Source of the DNA: Echria macrotheca
Lineage: Eukaryota; Ascomycota; Sordariomycetes; Sordariales; Schizotheciaceae
Direction of reading: 5' to 3'
DNA: 64,000 nt
NCBI GenBank assembly: GCA_030411725.1
Contig: MU839841.1
Span: forward strand, 1,116,001 to 1,180,000
The stretch's first letter is position 1, and the number at the start of each line of letters is the position of its first letter. Under the pieces are notes generated by a model. The model ran no database searches, had not been told where the DNA came from, and worked only from the letters and a program-made list of their open reading frames with translations. Positions 23,575 through 34,885 of this stretch are shown piece by piece. The translations under genes and the position numbers were made by a program.

Positions 23575-24100
23575 GCATGTTTTCAAGGAGATATATACTC
23601 ACCGGTAGGCTGTGAAGACGTGCAGGTAAAGATGCCTGTTTTGTGGAAGAGGAGAAGTGAGCCTGTGGCTAGCTAAATACAGTGGCCTGGGTCCATGCGT
23701 GCCTTCCATCTTGTCTGGGTGCTCCTGCCTGGCCCAACAGCTGGAAGATCATGCGAGTTTATACCCTATACCCACGGCATGGATTTGGCGTTTTGGTTAT
23801 TCTCTTGGGCTGAGTGTAAAAAGACACTCCTCCTCCCTCACCCAAGTCCAAGTGCAATGGATATGAATTCACCATATGTATTCAACGCCAAACTACCTAG
23901 CCATCCACATGGCGAAAACACCCGTCTCAAGGAACAAACGAAAAGCGTGAGAGACTTCTACCGACTAGGAAATCCCAGACCCTTAACAACATCCAAAACT
24001 AACGCTGGCATTCCAACTCCCTGATTCATGCATGCAACAAGGTATCCTCAACCTTCGACATCCAACACGCCGACTATTACATAATTACACTCCGAGGCAC
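23575..24100. other. Convergent intergenic region, SAT4-type gene and sugar permease
   Basis: This holds the 3' flanks of two convergent genes. No motif, repeat or RNA gene was recognised. Confidence 0.6.
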
Positions 24101-26234
24101 TTAATACTCGGCTCCGCTGAAGCTCTTGTTTCTAACCAGCGTCGCCCGCTCCAGACTCGCCCGAGGCAGCTGTTCGTACGAACGGCTCCGGCTGTGGCTT
24201 GTGCTCGGACGAGACTCGGGTTCGCCCTCCTCAATCGCGCTCATGAGATCCGTAGGAACATCGGGATCGTCCTTGATGCGATAGATGAAAAAGGCAGAGA
24301 TGAGCACCGAAATCCCGCCAAGAGCAAGCACGATGGCGATGCTATGGTCACCGGGCGTTCCGCGCGGCTTCTGGAACACGCGGAAAATGATGCTACTGAC
24401 AACCGTGGCTATAATCTGAGGAGCCGCAATCGCCATGTTGTGGATGCCGAGAATCACACCGGCCTGGTCGGCATCATCATCTTCAGCGCTGAGATCATGA
24501 GTGTTGTTCTCGTCGGATGAGTATCCATCCAGCGACGCAACCGGGCCGCGATCCGGAGACGAGATGCTCTGCCGCTGCGCACGACGAACCTCATCACGCC
24601 GTGAGATTTCCGCGCTGATGATGGCCCACGGTGCCCAGAGAGTCAAGGCCCAGGTAATTCCGACGAGACCGATAAGTGCCGTCGCCGCCTCAACGGTTCG
24701 GACGAAAACCGTGCACAGCATACACCCGCAGAACAAAATCTGCGAGAACATCCAGGCACGGCGGAGCGTGAAGCCAGGAATGACGAGATAGTCGAGCCAT
24801 GACTTTTGCTCCTCGTCGTAATTCTTGATGCTCGAAGACTCGGCACCCTCGTCGCTGCCAACGGGGCCCTGGTTGTCAAATGTGGGAGCGATGAAGAAGG
24901 GCAAAAAGACGTTTGTTGCCAGACCCGTGATGGAAAAGATGAGGAGAGCAAAAGTGCCCACCTGGGTGGCAGTCTCGTAAAGCTTGTCCAACTCTTCGGG
25001 CGACATGTGAGGATTGGCCTCCAGATACGGCTCGGCGTAGATCTCGGCGATGTATTCCGATGTGTAGAACAGCATGGGGAAGAAGCCAACCCAGGCAAAG
25101 ATCTGGACCTCACAAACTTTGGTCGTTTGCGGGGGCAGCCGCTTGATCGAGGTAAAAACCTGCTTGAAGAAAGAGAACACGCCTGGTTTGTCCTTTGGCG
25201 GCGGACCTTCCAGTCGTGGATCTCTTTCGCGAATGAAGACGCAAGACACGATGACGGTGATGGCCAAGATGATGCTGGCGATGGCGCACAGCTCCTTGAA
25301 TTGAGTATCACCAAGCCACCAGAACGCGGTAGACAGGTTGACAAAACCGGCGAGATAGCCGGTGATGCTACCGACTCCGACAAATCTGCTAGCCATGGCG
25401 TTGGCCGTCTCTACTCAATGTTAGTCCAATGGTTCTGATATCAATCAAGAAGATTCTGACCTTGCTGATGAGTCGGTGCACAGTCGACTATAAAGGCGCG
25501 GATAGCCGCTTGGACTACGACACGTCAGTAACATATCACAAATCAGCGGTCTAAAACTTACCCGTATTGATAGCGAAATCCAAGACATAGACGCAGAGAA
25601 CGGCCATAACAATAACAGAGTAATGGACAAAGGCCGACTCTGCGTCGATGCCAAGGGCTCCGAGGAAGCCGGCGACTATCTCTCTGGTCCAGGAAAGGAA
25701 CATCAGAGATAGAATGGTCGCCGCAGCACCTCCAAGCATGAATGGCTTGCGCTTTCCCCACGGGATGCGGCACTTGTCGCTCAGCATTCCGACGTACGGC
25801 TGCACCAGCGTGCCCGACAGCGGGCCGGCAATCCAGACCAAAGCCATGACGGACTTGGATATGCCAAGGGACAAGAGGTAGGGCGAGCCGTTGGACATCT
25901 CGACAGACCAAGCGATCTGCAGGCCGCCAATGCTAATGGTCAGCAATATCATGTACCAGATGCTTTTGGTGGCCTGATGTTCATCTTCGCCGTCGTTCGC
26001 CGGCCCATCGAGGAAGCCATCGTCCTCGTTGGAAGCTGGAGACAGCAGCGGCGACTGTTCGTTTGTGGCATCCTGGCCATTTTGCTGCGCGTTTGGCCGT
26101 TCGATAGATCCGTCGCGCGATGTTCCAGACAATGGCTCGGGCTTGGGCTTTTTGCGCGATGTCCTAGCGGGTTTTTGGCTTGCGTTGCCGGCGGGGCTGC
26201 CCCGATTCGAAATGCCTACTAACGGCGACGTCAT
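24101..26234 (-). CDS. Sucrose/alpha-glucoside permease of the SUT (GPH-type MFS) family
   Basis: Three exons on the minus strand, 26234-25562, 25514-25461 and 25410-24101, give about 678 residues. The 54-nt middle exon encodes VQAAIRAFIVDCAPTHQQ. About twelve membrane segments are expected. Family motifs include GGLQIAWSVEMSNGSPYLLSLG in the first helix pair, GPLSGTLVQPYVGMLSDKCRIPWGKRKPF in the first cytosolic loop, and NAMASRFVGVGSITGYLAG. The N-terminus (about 90 residues) and the loop and tail regions are Ser-rich and acidic. Relatives include plant SUT carriers and fission yeast Sut1, which co-transport maltose or sucrose with protons at the plasma membrane. The substrate is inferred. 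The reading frame stays open for 110 codons upstream of the chosen ATG without another ATG, so an extra 5' exon is possible. Confidence 0.87.
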
Positions 26235-28188
26235 GCGGATAGCAGGAGGATAGTCGACGAGCTCAACGTCTCGCGTCGGCCGACCTGCGACAGGGCGGTT
26301 CGATGCTATCGAAGCCTGGGGCGGTTCCCGAGCTGCAGTCGCCGTGGCGATTGCAGTTGTCGGCTTCGTCGTGCGGTCGGAGGATATCGGGGTAGTCAGG
26401 GCGTCAGATCGTGATGTCCGCTCCTGACTGCAAATCCCGACCTGGGCAGGCTGGATGGGTTGAAGAAGTGAAAATGAAGCCGAGAGCTGATTGAAAGCAC
26501 TGTGTTGGCGTTGTCTGGAGCACGAGGGGGGAAGCAGTTGGGCTATCAGCTCCCTGTATCGGAGCTAGCTCCAGGCCGTTTTCGTGACAGACGTCACGCG
26601 GTCGAGTCAAAGGCTGCCACGAGGCTTTGCGATTGCGGAAAGACGGGCAGAAAGCGCGCGACGCGGGCTGGGGCAGCTAATAAGAACGCAACGAGATACT
26701 GGACGACAGTTGGGAGGGAAATTGGCCAGTTGAGAATGCAGAACAGCTCAGCATTGCTTGCGCTGGGACGAATGACGACCATCAAAGCATCGCGAGGCGG
26801 AAGCAAGGTCTGGGCCTGCGACCTGGCGGACGTCGGCATCGCCAAGACAAGGACAGACAGTGCGGGTGACGGCAACCATCGTTGTGCGGGCCAATGGCGG
26901 TGCGGGGAGGCGGAGCGTCAGCTTGTCTGATACCGTGCGCATTTTGTAGACACTGTTGAAGGTTTCGCTACCGATTATCTGATGATCCCCTTCGACACTT
27001 CAGTCAGCACCCACGCATCGGGTGCCATCGGAGCTGAAGGCTCAAGGCTGTAACCGCAAAGTAAGACTTTACTGTGTATCTCAGGCGCATCTGCAGTGTG
27101 CACTATAACCGAGAGCTGGCTGCTTGTCTTGGACGCTGAGCCGAATACAGTGCGAAGAGCACGAGGTGTATTTCTGTATCGGCTTTCAGGGTCTCCCATC
27201 ACAACTCGTACGTGGTATCTGATGGATCTGTTACGGGAAGACAGGTCGGTTCAAATCGTTCGATATGGCTTGGCAAACAGTATGATTTGGATCATGTGTG
27301 GTTCTAGTTGGTCTGCGGACTTGTTGCGTGTGACTCTCCGAGGCCCTGAGACTCACAAATTCAACTCGGTATCCTCGGCCAAGTCGCGTTCCAACGTCGA
27401 TGGCAACCTGTGAGACACGACAGACGCTGGTTGGGACGAGGTAGCATGTGCTCCCTTCCTCTTGGGTGTGCACAGCTTGACGCAGCATGTCGCAACGGAG
27501 CACACCAGCGCCGAATTGCCGGTTGAGGATATGGTTTCCGAAATGTGGTGAGCTGGAGTCAAAGCCGAGAGCAAAACGCGTCTGTCGCCGGACAAGATGC
27601 AGCTGTTACCGGACGAGAGAGACACTGGGAGGGTTGTCGAAGATATATCAGGGAGACTATCTACCATGCCTCTCGAGGATGGAAGCATGCATCGACCCTG
27701 CTTGCGTTCGGAAGGCGGTATTTAGGCCAATGGTCCTATTCATAGGAAAATGTGTATGAATCTGAAGCTGTCTGTTTCAGAAACGCATCTGGACCCGTTA
27801 GCCTAGTGCTCAGCAACGCGTACGCATCGAGAAATGGACGAGAACAGATGCCCGTCTCTTATTTAAAAAGGCCTTAAAAAATGTTACGGGCGATTTGCAG
27901 CTGCCAGTCTGCCTCGCCCCTGCTGCGAGAAGCCCGTGGATTGGCCGCCTCGGCGTGCGGCGGGGCTAGCCGGGTGGCACAAGCCACGCTGCGTCCAACC
28001 AGGAAGTTGCGAAAGCTGTCGACTTCAAAGATTCGCAACCTTGGCAACTTGGGATTCGGCGTCGCAATGCTTTCTTGGCCTGCCGATTAACTCTACGTCC
28101 CGTTGATGCCTCCTCGCCAGTCGCGGCGCCGCTCTGTGCTGCGCAACTCCACGACTTCCTCCCCCAAAGCTGGCTCAGAACCCTGACC
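26235..28188. other. Divergent intergenic region between sugar permease and nhx1
   Basis: This is the shared upstream region of two divergent genes. The part at 26235-26564 is open in frame with the permease on the minus strand and may be coding if an upstream exon exists. The rest shows only short frames without motifs. Confidence 0.5.
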
Positions 28189-30372
28189 ATGCTTTCCGAA
28201 ACCCTTCTCCGCTCCGCGAGCGCGCTCGCAAGTACGACCCCCCATGTTGACTCGATTCCCGCGCCGCATGCTGACTTGGTGACAGGGCGAGCCGAAGAAG
28301 ACCCAGAGGGTGCGCCCCCGTCGTCGACTTCTCGATCTGTCTCGATGCTAACAGAGACCAACAGGCGACAACTCGTCCAAACAGGAGATCAACGCATCAT
28401 GGGCTCTCTTCATCTCCATCATGCTGCTCATCGTGGCCTTCTTCACGAGCTACACGATGCAGCAGCGGAAGATTACCGCCATCCATGAAACCGTCATCTC
28501 CATCTTTGCTGGTACATGCCTCCTGGCTTCAAGACGGTGTCTCAGGCTGACCCCAACCACGCAGGCATGACGGTCGGGTTGATTCTGCGAGTAACCGGCG
28601 GCGATTCGATTCGAGACCTCATCAGCTTCGACTACCAGATCTTCTTCAACGTACTTCTCCCTCCGATTATTTTGTCGTCGGGCTACGAACTTCACCAAGC
28701 CAACTTCTTCCGAAATATCGGGACTATCCTTACTTTTGCCTTCGCCGGAACCTTCATATCCGCCGTGGTTATTGGCGTTTTGCTATGGCTGTATACGAGA
28801 ATCCCGCTGGAGGGGTTAGATGTTTCGTGGATCGACGCCATCTCGGTCGGTGCGACGCTCTCAGCCACAGATCCCGTCACGATTCTCGCAATCTTCAACT
28901 CGTTCAAGGTTGATCCGAAGCTTTATACCATCATTTTTGGCGAGTCGATCCTCAACGACGCCGTCGCCATCGTCATCTTCGAATCGGCTCAGCATGCTGG
29001 AGGCGGAGGCAAGATCGGGATCTGGAGTTTGTTCCATGGTATATGGTTCTTCTTGTCCGAGTTCTTCGGCAGCTTAGCCATCGGCTGCCTCGTGGGCGTT
29101 CTCACGGCGCTAGTATTAAAGTACACATATGTCCGCCGCTATCCCAAGATGGAGAGCTGTCTGATTGTGCTGATCGCCTATGCGACATACTTCTTCTCGC
29201 AGGCGATCAAGATGTCCGGTATGTGGCTTGGCATGTCGATTGTGGAGAGAGCTAACGGATCAACAGGTATCGTGTCGTTGTTGTTCTGCGGAATCGCGCT
29301 CAAGCACTACGCTTACTTCAACATGTCGCGCCGCACCCAACTGACCACCAAGTACCTGTTTCAGGTGCTGGCCCAGCTATCTGAAAATTTCATCTTTATT
29401 TACCTAGGTCTGTCTCTTTTCACGGAAAAGAATCTAGTATACCAGCCGCTTTTGATTATCGTCACTGTCCTTGCCGTCTGCGTGGCTCGGTGGATGGCGG
29501 TTTTCCCGCTCTCGAGGTTGATCAATTGGTTCATCCGATATCGAGCGCAACGGGCTGGACGAGAGGTGGCAGACGAGCTGCCTTACAACTATCAAGCCAT
29601 GCTCTTCTGGGCGGGTCTGCGCGGCGCTGTGGGTGTCGCGCTTGCGGCGCTTTTTACCGCCAAGGAGAAGTATGCCCTCATGGCCACGGTCCTCGTGGTG
29701 GTTGTCTTGACAGTTATCATTTTCGGAGGTACAACGGCTCGCATGCTCGAAATCCTCGACATCCGCACTGGTGTGGTGGAGGAAATCGACTCGGACGACG
29801 AGTTCGATATCGAGACCATCACTGGTGGTGGCTACATGAAACGATCCGGGACGGGCTTTGGATACAACAGCAGGAACCGGGGCTCGGTGCTACCGTTGAA
29901 CAATGTTGGTCCTAGCAGGGATGGAAATGGTGACGGGAATGGGTGGGCATCGGGTCACAGGTCACCGAACCCAGCGTCACGACCTCCGAACGGGAGTCGC
30001 AAAAACACGAGAACGGGTGACGATTTCGAAAGGTCGGAACTGCTTGGCGCTTCGGCCAGCAATACTGACTCGGACCTGGGCAGTGACATTGACACTTCGG
30101 ATCTTCCACCACCGGCTCCACGGAGGAGGTCGAGCCCGATGCCACCCGGTGGTGGTGCTGTCGAGGTGGGCAATGGACTGGCCGACCGGGGGAATCATGG
30201 GCGGACCGGAGAGGTTTTCAGCCAACCTCTGACAGCCACTTCGGCGATCCGGCAACTGTTCAGCTCGGAAGATCCGTCGGCTGTGTTCAGACAACTGGAT
30301 GAAGACTTTATCAAACCAAAACTACTGCTGGATGGGGGAGGAAGGGGAAACGGGGGTTCAGGGTCGCATTAG
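28189..30372 (+). CDS. nhx1: Endosomal/vacuolar Na+(K+)/H+ exchanger, Nhx1 family
   Basis: Five exons, 28189-28231, 28286-28309, 28365-28511, 28565-29218 and 29267-30372, give about 657 residues. Exon 2 is a 24-nt microexon, and all introns are 48-55 nt. The first helix follows the hydrophilic start (NSSKQEINASWALFISIMLL). Hallmarks are FFNVLLPPIILSSGYELH (amiloride-binding region), ISVGATLSATDPVTILAIF, FGESILNDAVAIVIFE (the conserved ND pair), LSENFIFIYLGLSLF, and WAGLRGAVGVALAALF in a late helix. The tail after DIRTGVVEEIDSDDEFDIETITGG is cytosolic and Ser/Gly-rich. Nhx1-type exchangers swap luminal H+ for Na+ or K+ in late endosomes or vacuoles, affecting salt tolerance, luminal pH and trafficking. 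A canonical start is supported by phase and by the conserved block in exon 3. Confidence 0.93.
28286..28309 (+). other. nhx1: 24-nt microexon of nhx1 (exon 2)
   Basis: The microexon lies between introns of 54 nt (ending GACAG) and 55 nt (donor GTGCGC at 28310, branch GCTAAC). It encodes roughly RRAEEDPE and keeps phase 1 on both sides. This is inferred from phase and from continuity into GDNSSKQEINASW. Confidence 0.65.
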
Positions 30373-31071
30373 AGGGTATTTGAGTATTACAGCGCAGTAT
30401 TGCTCAGGAGAGTGTACTTTTTCTGTGCTTGTACTCCGGAACTAGTTAGGCGTTGGGCGTTGATGGGACTGAACATTCGGTTCAGAATGTTGAATATTAA
30501 CTCTGAGTCTTTGTTACACCTATGTCCTCTGGTTGCAACCAACTTCCAAGTTCTCAAAGTTACCATGTGTTTGCAGGTTGAGAGGATGTGGAAGCTGCTT
30601 CTGCGTGGCCGCTGAGTGGGCACGCCATGGGTGGCTGAGCTGCTGGCGAGTCGCTGACGTTGTCAGTGGGCGGTCTTGGCTGGCCCGCGGGGTCATGATT
30701 GGCGGGGCCTGCTGGCTCCCTCCCACTCCTGTTTCGTTGCCGCACCAAGGACCCCTCGGCCGGATGGCTGCATATCAGCTCAGCCTCGTGCCCGACTGCT
30801 TTCCTGCTACGCCTGACTCCTTCCCAAGCTTTGTGATTTCGTGCCATGACATGCTCCGACACCGTTCTTTGACCACAAGTCTCCCCCCACGACCCATCTA
30901 CAACCCACCTTGACGTCGATCCTTTGTGCCTCGACGATACCGACTCGGACTCGAAGGAGACGATCGTGGCTAACACCCTTATCGTATTTCGTCATAACGC
31001 CGAGAAGCCAGGCTCTTCATTTTGTGTCTTGGACATTCTAGGCTGTTGTTCATATCTCGCCCGCATCCACG
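30373..31071. other. Intergenic region between nhx1 and the 31072 gene
   Basis: This contains the nhx1 3' flank and the upstream region of the next plus-strand gene. A minus-strand frame of 138 codons (30560-30976) has no motif. Nothing else was recognised. Confidence 0.6.
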
Positions 31072-32721
31072 ATGCTTGACGAGAACCTCCCCACGTTCCG
31101 GTTCAAGCCGGCCGCCGACAACCCGCTCTCGAGCATCCTCTACTTCACTCAGAATGGCGCCGACCCGGCCGCCGAGTACGTCTTCCGCCGTGCTGATCCA
31201 GCCCTCCCAGCCTCGCGCAACAAGTATGCCGTCGCCCTTTGTGATCCAATCAACCCCGCCGTGGTCTACGGCGAGGTGCTCGTCGAGCCCGAATGGTCGC
31301 AGCCGACGCTCTCGGCCGCCGAGGTGCGCGCCCAGCAGCAGAGCGGCGCCCCGCCAGCCACGGCCACGGCCGCTGTGCCCGAAACGTTCACGGTGCAGCT
31401 GTACAACCCCGACCAGACCATCGCGCTGAAGCTGGTGTCGGGCGGCTGGAATAAGAGCGACAGCTGGGAGTTTGAGATGCCGGTGCAGACGTTCCGGCAG
31501 CCATCGGCCAGCGAGATCGACCGCCAGGCTGGGGCGTCGCCTGTCGCCGACTTGGTGCCGCGCATCATGTTCCGCTGGAAGAAGGACGGGCGGCTGAGCA
31601 AGGACCTGACCTGTTACATGTCGGGTACTAGTCTCGGTGGCCGCAAGAATAAGGAGCCTGATATCACAGTAGCCCTGTTCAAGGCCGCAAAGGACAGTGT
31701 TGTTACCATCTACGAGCCCAACCTGCACCGGGTCGAGGTTGAGGACCGCAAGGGTTTGGAGGTGGTGCTTCTCCTCGGCGCCGAGGTGATCAAGGATTTG
31801 TTCCTTATGCCGAAGATGGACGTCTTCAATGTGCAAGGTGGTGGTCCACCGGCGGGAGTCAACGGTGGGAAGAGAAAGAACTCACGCCCGAATGCCACTG
31901 TAGCTGCCGCTGTGCCGGTTGGGCCACCGCCAACCATGTCTGGCGCCAACCAGTACCCGGGGACGAAACCGTCACCGGTTCCACAGCCCACTTATGCCAT
32001 GAATTCCACACCTACGGCTGTTCCTATCGCGGCAGGCGCCTCGACGGCAGACATCGATGCCGAGACCCGACGACTGCAAGCCATGGTCGAGAAGGAGGAG
32101 CGAGAGCGTGAGAAAAAGGAGAAGGCGGAGCAGAAACGGATCAAGAAGATGCTGGAAGAGGAAGAGAAGGAACGCCGCAGACGCGAGGCCGAGATAGCCA
32201 AGGAGACGGAGCGCCTCCGCAAGAAGTACGGCCTCGAAGGCCAGGAGCTCCCACCGCTGCCGCCGCGGAACCCGAACAGCGTCGTCGGGAGCAGTCCCAA
32301 CGTCAGCCCGCGACCACCGCAGCCGCAGCAATTCTTCCCTCCACCACCGACGGTGCCAGTCGGCGGGCCCCCGCCCCACTTCTACAACAAGTTCCAGCAG
32401 GGGATCGGTCACCTCGCGACGCCGCCGCCTGCACTGCCGCCGCGGCCCGTTAGTGCCGGGCCGTCGGCCCAGTCGGGCGGTCCGTTCCACTGCGCGAAGC
32501 TGAATGCCATCTGGAACGGGCCGAGCGGTAATGGCTGGGGAGGTGTGGTGCCGCCGCCGCACCTGGCTGCGCAGTTTCGGCAGCAGGCGCCGCAGCCGCA
32601 GCCGGGGGCGAGGCCGAGGAGGGGGAGTGGCGGGGCTCCGTATATGGAGGATCGGCCGGCCCAGAGTCGGCGGGAAGAGGAGAAGAGAAAGGTGCAGAAG
32701 AAGAGGAGTTCGCATTGGTGA
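31072..32721 (+). CDS. Conserved fungal protein of unknown function with coiled coil and Pro-rich tail
   Basis: Intronless frame of 549 residues. The N-terminal about 255 residues look globular and contain TFRFKPAADNPLSSILYFTQNG, LKLVSGGWNKSDSWEFEMP, RIMFRWKKDGRLSKDLTCYMSG, EPDITVALFKAAKDSVVTIYEP and EVEDRKGLEVVLLLGAEVIKDL. I have the impression of a family conserved in filamentous fungi but cannot name a domain. A linker follows, then a highly charged helix (about 329-388, runs of EREREKKEKAEQ and EEEEKERRRRE) predicted to form a coiled coil. After that come LPPLPPRN-type SH3-ligand motifs and a Pro/Gln-rich tail ending in a basic stretch. No signal peptide or membrane helix is seen. A cytosolic scaffold role is plausible but unproven. 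Confidence 0.8.
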   Translation: MLDENLPTFRFKPAADNPLSSILYFTQNGADPAAEYVFRRADPALPASRNKYAVALCDPINPAVVYGEVLVEPEWSQPTLSAAEVRAQQQSGAPPATATAAVPETFTVQLYNPDQTIALKLVSGGWNKSDSWEFEMPVQTFRQPSASEIDRQAGASPVADLVPRIMFRWKKDGRLSKDLTCYMSGTSLGGRKNKEPDITVALFKAAKDSVVTIYEPNLHRVEVEDRKGLEVVLLLGAEVIKDLFLMPKMDVFNVQGGGPPAGVNGGKRKNSRPNATVAAAVPVGPPPTMSGANQYPGTKPSPVPQPTYAMNSTPTAVPIAAGASTADIDAETRRLQAMVEKEEREREKKEKAEQKRIKKMLEEEEKERRRREAEIAKETERLRKKYGLEGQELPPLPPRNPNSVVGSSPNVSPRPPQPQQFFPPPPTVPVGGPPPHFYNKFQQGIGHLATPPPALPPRPVSAGPSAQSGGPFHCAKLNAIWNGPSGNGWGGVVPPPHLAAQFRQQAPQPQPGARPRRGSGGAPYMEDRPAQSRREEEKRKVQKKRSSHW

Positions 32722-34885
32722 TTTGTTGGACGTGTATGATTCTGCATGGCGATGGCGTTTTTATCTCTGGGAATCTGTGTTGATTGTTTTTGCTGTCGGG
32801 AAGATGGATGATAACGGGCCGGTGGTGTATGATGATACCTGATAGATGGGCGGTCTGGTCTGAATGTTCATGACCCCTGGAAGTGAGGGAAGAGAGTTAT
32901 GATATAGCACGGCCGAATATGATTTACATGACGCACATGGATGGCTCTACGATGAAGGACGGGTTCATGTCCACAACATAATCGCTAAAAGTGTGGAACG
33001 GCATCATCATTCTTGCCAGTCCCTCAGTTCAACTTCCATAAGAATATCTGGGATGCAAGTCAATTAGGTACTCTCAGACACAAACATTCAGTTCTAGAAG
33101 AGAATGCAATTGCTTCTATACGAAACGAAGCAGAACGAAGGACCCACAGGCATAGTAGAAACACAGGTATTTGTCATTGATCGAGGACAGAAATAGTCCC
33201 TTGTGGTTTCTGGGGTCCTGAATCCTGGATGGCGATCCGAGATCGTCGATACATGGCGGGTGAAGGGACGACATGTATATCCATGTACTGCGTTGAGGTT
33301 TGACTTGGTGTTCTCTATATTGCTCCACATGTTGGGTATGAATATGGGCATCATCATCAGGGGACTCATGTTGGTGGTTTATGTCTTGCGTCAGGTCACG
33401 GAAGATGTTGTCGTCTGGCTTATCTGATACAGATTACCAAAACATGTACGTTCTCGAGGAAGCCGTTCTCTCTTGGCCATGCGTCGTCGTACATTTTGTA
33501 TACGATGAAGCTTGACGACCGACGGGTACAGATTCCCAAACACGAAACACGGTCGTCTTGGCCCCCTAAAAAAGAACAGGACCGGGGGTGAGTGAGGCAA
33601 AGGGGTCTCAGATGCGATGAAGCAACGGAGACGGGAAGAAAGTGCAGGATGAAACGCGGGGCCGATGATGTCTGGATGGATCGTCTTTTGCCTAGCGACA
33701 TTCCGATGATGATTTACTTTTTCTCGGTCTTGTCTTCAATATTTTTTTTTCTGGGCAAGTAAGAACAAGAAAGAGCCGCATGCTCGGTATTAAAAAGTGA
33801 GAAAAATACATATCCATGCAGGTTGATGAACCAACCCATCGCAATGGAACGATGGAACGTCACTCCCGACGTCCATCCACTGCAGTGTACCTGGGACTTT
33901 TTTTCCTCGTACAAGATTGTCTGTCTCCAAGGGGTGAGAAAAAAAATGTACCGTATCATACGCCTACCGGCAAATCAGAGCGGCCGATGGCGGTGCCGAC
34001 GAACGAGTGGACGGCCAGCCAAGATGGGCTCCAATCTTGTTCAGATGGCAGTCTTGCAATGGCGCAGTTGCAATATTGGCGGGTCGTCTCGAACCGGATG
34101 CGACGGGAATCAAGGACAGATGGATTGGACTTGTTATCGCGAGTCTACGCATTCTATTACACTCATGATTGGGTTGTTCGTAGATGTTGAAGAATTTAAA
34201 GAAGAACATGCAATCCAGGCGGTTGCGAATGCAGCCTCCAGCCAAAGACCATCGTCACTGGCCAGGCCGTTGCAATGGACCTCCTTGTCACGGCGTCAGG
34301 CCGGTGGGCCGGAGTGGGGCACAGTGGGCCAGACACCCAGAGTGGAAGAGGCATCTGGCGCTAGGACCAGTTGGGGCGGGGCCGGCTCGACCAGTCGACC
34401 AACGGCGGAAGCAGACGTGACAGGCCAGCAGCCAGCCCCAGCACCACAGGCGAACACAGGCGAGCGGCTACGGCTGCCACTGGCTCCGCAATCAACATCT
34501 CTGCACCGCATCGCCTGCCGACTCTCGACACACACCACGCCAGCTTCCATTCTCTGCCCGTTGCACGCCCTACCGACCCCGTCTGGCGCCCGCAGCCTGA
34601 AAAACCTCGACCACGCCGCCTTGCACTCAATCGCCCGCCTGCCATTCCCCGCTCCCGCTGCCCTTTTCTGAGGGGCCGAAGCCGCCTTGGGCGCCCCCCG
34701 AGACCGACGTCCAGCCCTCCTCGCCAAGCGCCGAGTGCTTCCCCTCGAGAGCACCCAATGTCGGCCTAGATAGAGTCAAACCACCCCGTCCTCCATCGCA
34801 TCGAGCGTAAAGCAGCGACTCGCCGTGACCCTCCCGCTATCCCGTCGGCGGTGAGGAGGGCGTCGCCGCCGCCACCGCTGCGACA
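32722..34885. other. Intergenic region between the 31072 gene and ste50
   Basis: This contains a 3' flank and the upstream region of ste50. Overlapping frames at 33816-34769 (up to 282 codons at 33823-34671) lie in different frames, have compositional bias and lack motifs. The part next to 34886 is probably the long 5' leader of ste50. No RNA gene was seen. Confidence 0.5.

Noticed and set aside
33823..34671. 282-codon plus-strand frame upstream of ste50
   Set aside because: Overlaps other frames on both strands, shows no domain, and probably belongs to the ste50 leader or promoter.
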